In this document: positions 59,632-64,000 of the stretch, one piece after another
How the letters are laid out: each line of letters begins with the position of its first letter
Numbering within the stretch: position 1 is the stretch's first letter
NCBI GenBank assembly: GCA_947169915.1
Contig: CAMVRN010000004.1
Span: 1-64,000 of the forward strand
Reading direction: 5' to 3'
DNA length: 64,000 bases
Origin: an uncultured Candidatus Saccharibacteria bacterium
GTDB taxonomy: Bacteria; Patescibacteriota; Saccharimonadia; Saccharimonadales; Saccharimonadaceae
The notes under the pieces: model-generated
Database searches by the model: none
Told to the model about the DNA's origin: nothing
What the model saw: only the letters and a program-made list of their open reading frames with translations
Made by a program: the position numbers and the translations under genes

Positions 59632-61356
59632 CTAATCCCCTGGTTTTATCTTTAAATAATCAATCAAATAGTCAGAAATCTCGCTAAACATCGGCTCCGC
59701 CTCCTTCATCGCATCGCCTAGTTCTCCGTCTTTCCATATTCTCACCATCACTAGATACTCTGGAAGTTCGCCAGTCGCACCGCCAAAGCCCACGTAGGTC
59801 GCCACGGACTCGTCCATTACGTACGCTCCATCACGAATCACCTGTGCAGAACCAGTCTTTCCGCCGATACGATATCCATCCGGGTCCTCGCCATACCAAC
59901 CCGTATCGCGCGTTCCATAAAGCATTTCGCGCATCTCTTCGCTCGTCTCTTCGCTAATTGCGCGCCTCACTGGTCCAGCCTTCTCTTTTTCAATCAATTT
60001 TCCATTTTCCATGTAGCCCCTTACAACAGTAGGCGTGTAGTATTCCCCGCCATTTACCATTGCTGAATATCCACTTGCGACCTGTATCATCGTCACGAGC
60101 ATGTTCTGACCGAATGTCATGTTTGCATAAAGCGAATCACGCCCATAGCCTTCAACTGGGTCATTAATCAAGCCTTCTGCTTCAAATAATTCGATGCCGG
60201 TTTCTCGCCCAAGCCCGAATTTATTCACATAGTAATCGTAAAGAATTTTCCTTCCCTTCTCATTGATATTATTCTCATCGCCACCAAGCCACTTTAATAC
60301 CTGAATACTACCAACGTTTAAACTCCAGTTCAACGCATACTGCATTGTGCGCACCGCGTCACCATTTTTGCTTGCGTTAGAAATCGGCCAGCCATCAATA
60401 TAAATCGTATCTTGGTTATAATAGGTCGTATCAGCCGACATCACGCCCTCTTCAATTCCAGCCGCAAAAGTAAACGCTTTGCAAACACTAGCTGGCTCAT
60501 ACGGGTCATTCACTACGCCGTTCACGTACACGCTTGCATCGCTTACGTTCCCGTAATCCGCAGGGTCATATCCAGGCAAATCTACCATCGCCATAATTTC
60601 GCCATTTCTCGGATTCATCACAAGCGCCGAAGCATGGTCTTTCCCTGTTTCCTCCATCGCATCTTTAACAATCTCTTCTGCTTTCGCCTGAATGTTTCTA
60701 TCTATCGTAAGTACTACATTTTTTCCATCTACTGCAGGTATCTTTACGTTGTCTTTTCCAATTGAAAGCGCCACATTGTTTACATCCGCAACGGTTTTTA
60801 ACATTCCATCTTTTCCAGATAGCTCTTCATTCAATGAGCCTTCAACACCGTATTGTCCTTCTCCGTCCTCATTCACAAATCCAAGAAGTCTAGCCGCCAA
60901 AGGCCCCTCGGGATAAACTCGCTTAGTTCTCTCCTGAAGCCAAACTCCAGTCGGATTCTTTTCCTGAATCTTTTTCGCATTCTTTCTAGAAACATTCTTC
61001 GCAACAATAAAATATCTTCGAGCCTTGTCCTCGAAGACTTTGTCAAATTCCGTCGTCAAATTATCCTTCAAATCATCATTAAAGATTGCATCCTTAATCT
61101 CTTCTTCTTTCGCTGTCATCGGGTCGACAATCACCGTATAGACTTGTTCGTTCATCACCACTGCGACTGCTTCGCTTCCATCCATCATATAAATCTGGCC
61201 ACGCTTTGCTTTTATCGTATTCTCAAGCGTATGTTGCGCTTCCGCCTTTGCTACCCATTCGCCCTTCTGAATAATCTGAATTTGAAAAAGTCGCACTAAA
61301 ATTACTGCGACTATCACATACAATGCAATCTTCAAAAATTTCAGACGCTCATTCAT
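59632..61356 (-). CDS. ftsI: Class B penicillin-binding protein FtsI/PBP2
   Basis: YEPASVCKAFTFAAGIEEG (SxxK-like); NWSLNVGS; GGKTGSAQV. Confidence 0.93.
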   Translation of the reverse strand: MNERLKFLKIALYVIVAVILVRLFQIQIIQKGEWVAKAEAQHTLENTIKAKRGQIYMMDGSEAVAVVMNEQVYTVIVDPMTAKEEEIKDAIFNDDLKDNLTTEFDKVFEDKARRYFIVAKNVSRKNAKKIQEKNPTGVWLQERTKRVYPEGPLAARLLGFVNEDGEGQYGVEGSLNEELSGKDGMLKTVADVNNVALSIGKDNVKIPAVDGKNVVLTIDRNIQAKAEEIVKDAMEETGKDHASALVMNPRNGEIMAMVDLPGYDPADYGNVSDASVYVNGVVNDPYEPASVCKAFTFAAGIEEGVMSADTTYYNQDTIYIDGWPISNASKNGDAVRTMQYALNWSLNVGSIQVLKWLGGDENNINEKGRKILYDYYVNKFGLGRETGIELFEAEGLINDPVEGYGRDSLYANMTFGQNMLVTMIQVASGYSAMVNGGEYYTPTVVRGYMENGKLIEKEKAGPVRRAISEETSEEMREMLYGTRDTGWYGEDPDGYRIGGKTGSAQVIRDGAYVMDESVATYVGFGGATGELPEYLVMVRIWKDGELGDAMKEAEPMFSEISDYLIDYLKIKPGD

Positions 61357-61380
61357 CTTATGTTTATTATAACATACTAA

Positions 61381-61797
61381 CTAATCAGCGTATCCAGAAA
61401 CCGTTCCGGTTTCCATCGTTGTGGCAACTTCATTATTCTTTGACATTGCCACACTTGTCAATTTTTCCTTCTCAACCACTAAGTCATTCTTCCTAACCTC
61501 AAGTTCCGCAATGTTATCCTCAATCTCATTCAATTCATAGTCATAGCTCGTCGCCTTAGTTCCCTGAGTTACATAAATCAAACCAACTACAAGCACTAAA
61601 ATACCTAATATCACGCCCTGCGACACACTGCCTAAAGTTTTTGGGGTATATCTAACAATGTTCCTGTTTCGGACCCATGTCGAACTTGATTCTCGCATTA
61701 TTTTGTCTCGCTGTTTTTCCTTTTTATTTTTATTTTCGGTTTGGTGTATATAACTTAGTCCGAAGCGGGTCACCATAGCAGAGCTATAAGTAACCAT
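61381..61797 (-). CDS. FtsL-like bitopic protein; the true start may be ATG 61698
   Basis: One TM GVILGILVLVVGLIYVTQG plus coiled coil, between rsmH and ftsI. Confidence 0.6.
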   Translation of the reverse strand: MVTYSSAMVTRFGLSYIHQTENKNKKEKQRDKIMRESSSTWVRNRNIVRYTPKTLGSVSQGVILGILVLVVGLIYVTQGTKATSYDYELNEIEDNIAELEVRKNDLVVEKEKLTSVAMSKNNEVATTMETGTVSGYAD

Positions 61798-61966
61798 GGG
61801 CCCGCATCGGGAAGGTCATAAATTTAACACACTCTTTATTTTTGACTCTCCGCAACCAAAAGTTGTGGCAGCCCTTTTCGGGCCATGTCAAAAGGTATAT
61901 CTTTGCTCTTTATGCGCAAATATTACCTATAATTCCCCCTTTTACCGGAAAATAAACTTCTAAATC

Positions 61967-62032
61967 TTAGCAGAAGTGTACTTTCACTTTTTGAGCTCTA
62001 CTTTTGTTAGAGACTACGATTTGCTTAGGCAT
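61967..62032 (-). CDS. 21-aa candidate leader peptide upstream of the ftsL-like gene
   Basis: aaaaaggagggctatATG; MPKQIVVSNKSRAQKVKVHFC*. Confidence 0.4.
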   Translation of the reverse strand: MPKQIVVSNKSRAQKVKVHFC

Positions 62033-62122
62033 ATAGCCCTCCTTTTTATGTTTGTATTTGTTTTATTTTTTATCAATTCCACTTGGCCAAAAGCATTCCA
62101 CACTCTTTTCAAGTCATCCGTT

Positions 62123-62998
62123 TCAGCGACGTTTCGCTGCCCTCAACTTCGCACTTCGACTTCGTGGGTTGATAACTAATTCATTTTTGCCCGCAGTAAT
62201 TGGTGCTTTATTGATTATTTCAAGCTCAGACTCTTCTCCATGCTCGCTTACTTCTCTGAAATAGTTTTTGACAAGTCGGTCTTCGAGGCTATGGAAAGTT
62301 ATTATCGCAACCCTTCCTCCAGGACTCAGTATCTTTGGAAGTAATGGTAAAGTCCTCTCAATCAAGCCTAATTCATCGTTCACTTCAATCCTAATAGCTT
62401 GAAAAATTCTCGTCGCCGGATGCATCTTTGAATACTTTGATTTTGACTTGATAAAATCAGCCAACTCTAAAGTAGTCCTAAATGGCCTAGCGTGCACAAT
62501 TTCCCGAGCTAGTCTTTTCGCATTTCCCTGTCCCTCTTCTCCATACTTCACGAATATTTCTGCAAGTTTCCACTCTGGATATCGATTTACAACATAATCC
62601 GCCGTCAATTCCTGAGTCCTATCCATTCTCATGTCTAACGGTCCATTTTTCGTGAAAGAAAAGCCTCTCTCGCTTCTGTCTAATTGCGGGGAAGAAACTC
62701 CAAAATCAGCCAGGATAATATCGAACGTTTTACCACTCTCTACGAATTTCAGCACCGAATTGTAAAAATCATCATTCACAATTTCGAGGGATTCACTTTT
62801 GTACTTCTCCTTCAAAAACTTTACTGCAAATGAGTCTCGGTCTACTAAGACCGAATCCTTATAATTCCGTGTTAAACCCAAAATTTCACTTGCATGTCCT
62901 CCATACCCTGCTGTGAGGTCAAGATAAGACTCACCAACTTTAGGGTTCAAGACATGAAGTACTTCCGATAATAACACTGGTATATGAAGCTCTTCCAT
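62123..62998 (-). CDS. rsmH: 16S rRNA (cytosine1402-N4)-methyltransferase RsmH
   Basis: HIPVLLSEVLHVLNPKVGESYLDLTAGYGGHASEIL; DFGVSSPQLDRSERGFSF; DMRMD; ITFHSLEDRLVK. Confidence 0.96.
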   Translation of the reverse strand: MEELHIPVLLSEVLHVLNPKVGESYLDLTAGYGGHASEILGLTRNYKDSVLVDRDSFAVKFLKEKYKSESLEIVNDDFYNSVLKFVESGKTFDIILADFGVSSPQLDRSERGFSFTKNGPLDMRMDRTQELTADYVVNRYPEWKLAEIFVKYGEEGQGNAKRLAREIVHARPFRTTLELADFIKSKSKYSKMHPATRIFQAIRIEVNDELGLIERTLPLLPKILSPGGRVAIITFHSLEDRLVKNYFREVSEHGEESELEIINKAPITAGKNELVINPRSRSAKLRAAKRR

Positions 62999-63020
62999 GT
63001 AGCATATTATAACATGCTAC
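62999..63020 (-). promoter_or_regulatory. Perfect inverted repeat containing the rsmH -10 box
   Basis: Minus strand GTAGCAT gtTATAAT ATGCTAC immediately before the ATG. Confidence 0.6.
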
Positions 63021-63388
63021 ACGCTTCGTCTTTAGTTTGAGAACGCTTAACAAGAAATTTCAGCGTTTTTGTGTTTGTTCGATTTTTGTTTTCCCTTACA
63101 CTAGATCTACCACAATCTCCGCGGAAAATCCGAGTCATATTGTGGCCGTTGAGAGATTATTGTGTAAATGGTTGCTGAACTTTCTTAACGAAAATTCTAT
63201 TAGAGTTTTAATTGGGAGGTGTTAGTTTTTAGAATGTGCCCACGATTTTGTTGACGCGTATCGCTAAATTTAACCGCGCGCCAAAACTCCCTGTTAATCG
63301 TCCTCAAACTGATATTAATGTACCTTCGGTAGATTTTTATGTTGAATGTTTGTTTTTACATCTACTTGCTACTAATATAAATGCTTTT

Positions 63389-63425
63389 GTTAAAAAAATC
63401 AAGCCCTTTTTTGCTTGATTTTTTA
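63389..63425. terminator. Intrinsic terminator between 63464 and rsmH
   Basis: AAAAAAATCAAGcccttttttGCTTGATTTTTT. Confidence 0.6.
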
Positions 63426-63463
63426 CTTTTTTATTTCACTTTTCCACAAGCCTGTGGAAAACT

Positions 63464-64000
63464 TTATCCGCGTGGTGGTTCCCCGCCATCAGGTTCTGCC
63501 ATCAGTTTTTTGGATTTAATTTCATAACGAAGTCCCGTAACTGGCGAAACATAATAATCCTCGTTTAAAAGATTTACAAAAGTAGTCAAATCTTTATCGT
63601 CCATGATAATTATTGATTTATCGTCGTCGGTCATGAGGTCAAGTTGCATTTCATCAGAATAATCAAGCATCTGCTCTTGTGTCATAGCCTCAGCAATATC
63701 AAGATTCTGAATTTTCTTAAGCAAAGGCTTCTTATCTTGAAGAAGCACATTGAGCGTCAACCCCTCAGCAAACGACAATTTATATTTTTCCTGCAATTCT
63801 TTTGCCTTCGCGTCTGCAATTACCTGAGATTTATAATCATATTGGAATAGCGCCTCAAACTTCGTCTGATTGAAAACCACAATGTTTCCATCAATAATCG
63901 CAACTTGGTTATCTTCTGGCATCTTTATGGCAACTTCTGCGGAGAACGGCTCAAAACTTTCTCCATTAAGTTCCCAGCTAGTCGAACCCTTAAGTGCAGC
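63464..64000 (-). CDS. C-terminal part of a larger hypothetical protein running off the window edge
   Basis: The track ORF starts at Met 63922, but the frame stays open upstream (..LKGSTSWELNGESFEPFSAEVAIK-MPEDNQ) to the window end. Confidence 0.6.
   Translation of the reverse strand, partial: AALKGSTSWELNGESFEPFSAEVAIKMPEDNQVAIIDGNIVVFNQTKFEALFQYDYKSQVIADAKAKELQEKYKLSFAEGLTLNVLLQDKKPLLKKIQNLDIAEAMTQEQMLDYSDEMQLDLMTDDDKSIIIMDDKDLTTFVNLLNEDYYVSPVTGLRYEIKSKKLMAEPDGGEPPRG

Noticed and set aside
63236-63418. 60-aa plus-strand ORF upstream of the terminator
   Set aside because: No SD, the terminator overlaps its end, and there is no recognisable sequence. Insufficient support.
1-64000. Alternative genetic code (TGA as Gly, as in Gracilibacteria/Absconditabacteria)
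   Set aside because: TGA ends pgk (20711), dprA (46849) and ORF 23479 at the expected protein ends, and conserved proteins read through with the standard code.
1-64000. CRISPR arrays, prophage or transposase genes
   Set aside because: No regularly spaced long repeats, no recognisable Cas, integrase, transposase or phage structural proteins in the ORF track.

Overview
The window looks like a Patescibacteria/CPR chromosome segment, probably Saccharibacteria-like. This is inferred from gene content, and TGA acts as a normal stop (pgk, dprA, ORF 23479). It carries:
- an S10/spc ribosomal operon fragment (rpsS to rpsH);
- gltX, pyk, pgk, fusA, clpC, clpP, recO, glyQS, ppa, rarA, pth, dprA and topA;
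- a polysaccharide locus of sugar transferase, GT2, GT2, Stealth, Wzy-like, GT4, pyruvyl transferase and flippase;
- a sigma-region-4/HARE-HTH-like regulator and a VirD4/HerA-like ATPase;
- a convergent dcw cluster (rsmH, ftsL-like, ftsI, mraY, ftsW, murG, ftsQ-like);
- two tRNA-Glu genes.

The most unusual signals are regulatory or RNA-level:
1. At least 12 genes have a -10 box only 6-8 nt from the start codon (predicted leaderless mRNAs). A second class of standalone hypothetical genes instead has strong promoters, hairpin or G-rich leaders, strong SD sites and private terminators.
2. A candidate structured ncRNA of about 335 nt lies on the minus strand at 45580-45915, with a near-consensus promoter and a long terminator.
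3. A candidate small RNA of about 100 nt lies at 53681-53779.
4. A tandem 11-bp-period direct repeat (ACCNCTGTT) recurs only in intergenic DNA.
5. uL29 and uL24 are missing from their canonical slots in the ribosomal operon.

All family assignments come from reading the sequence. No database search was run.
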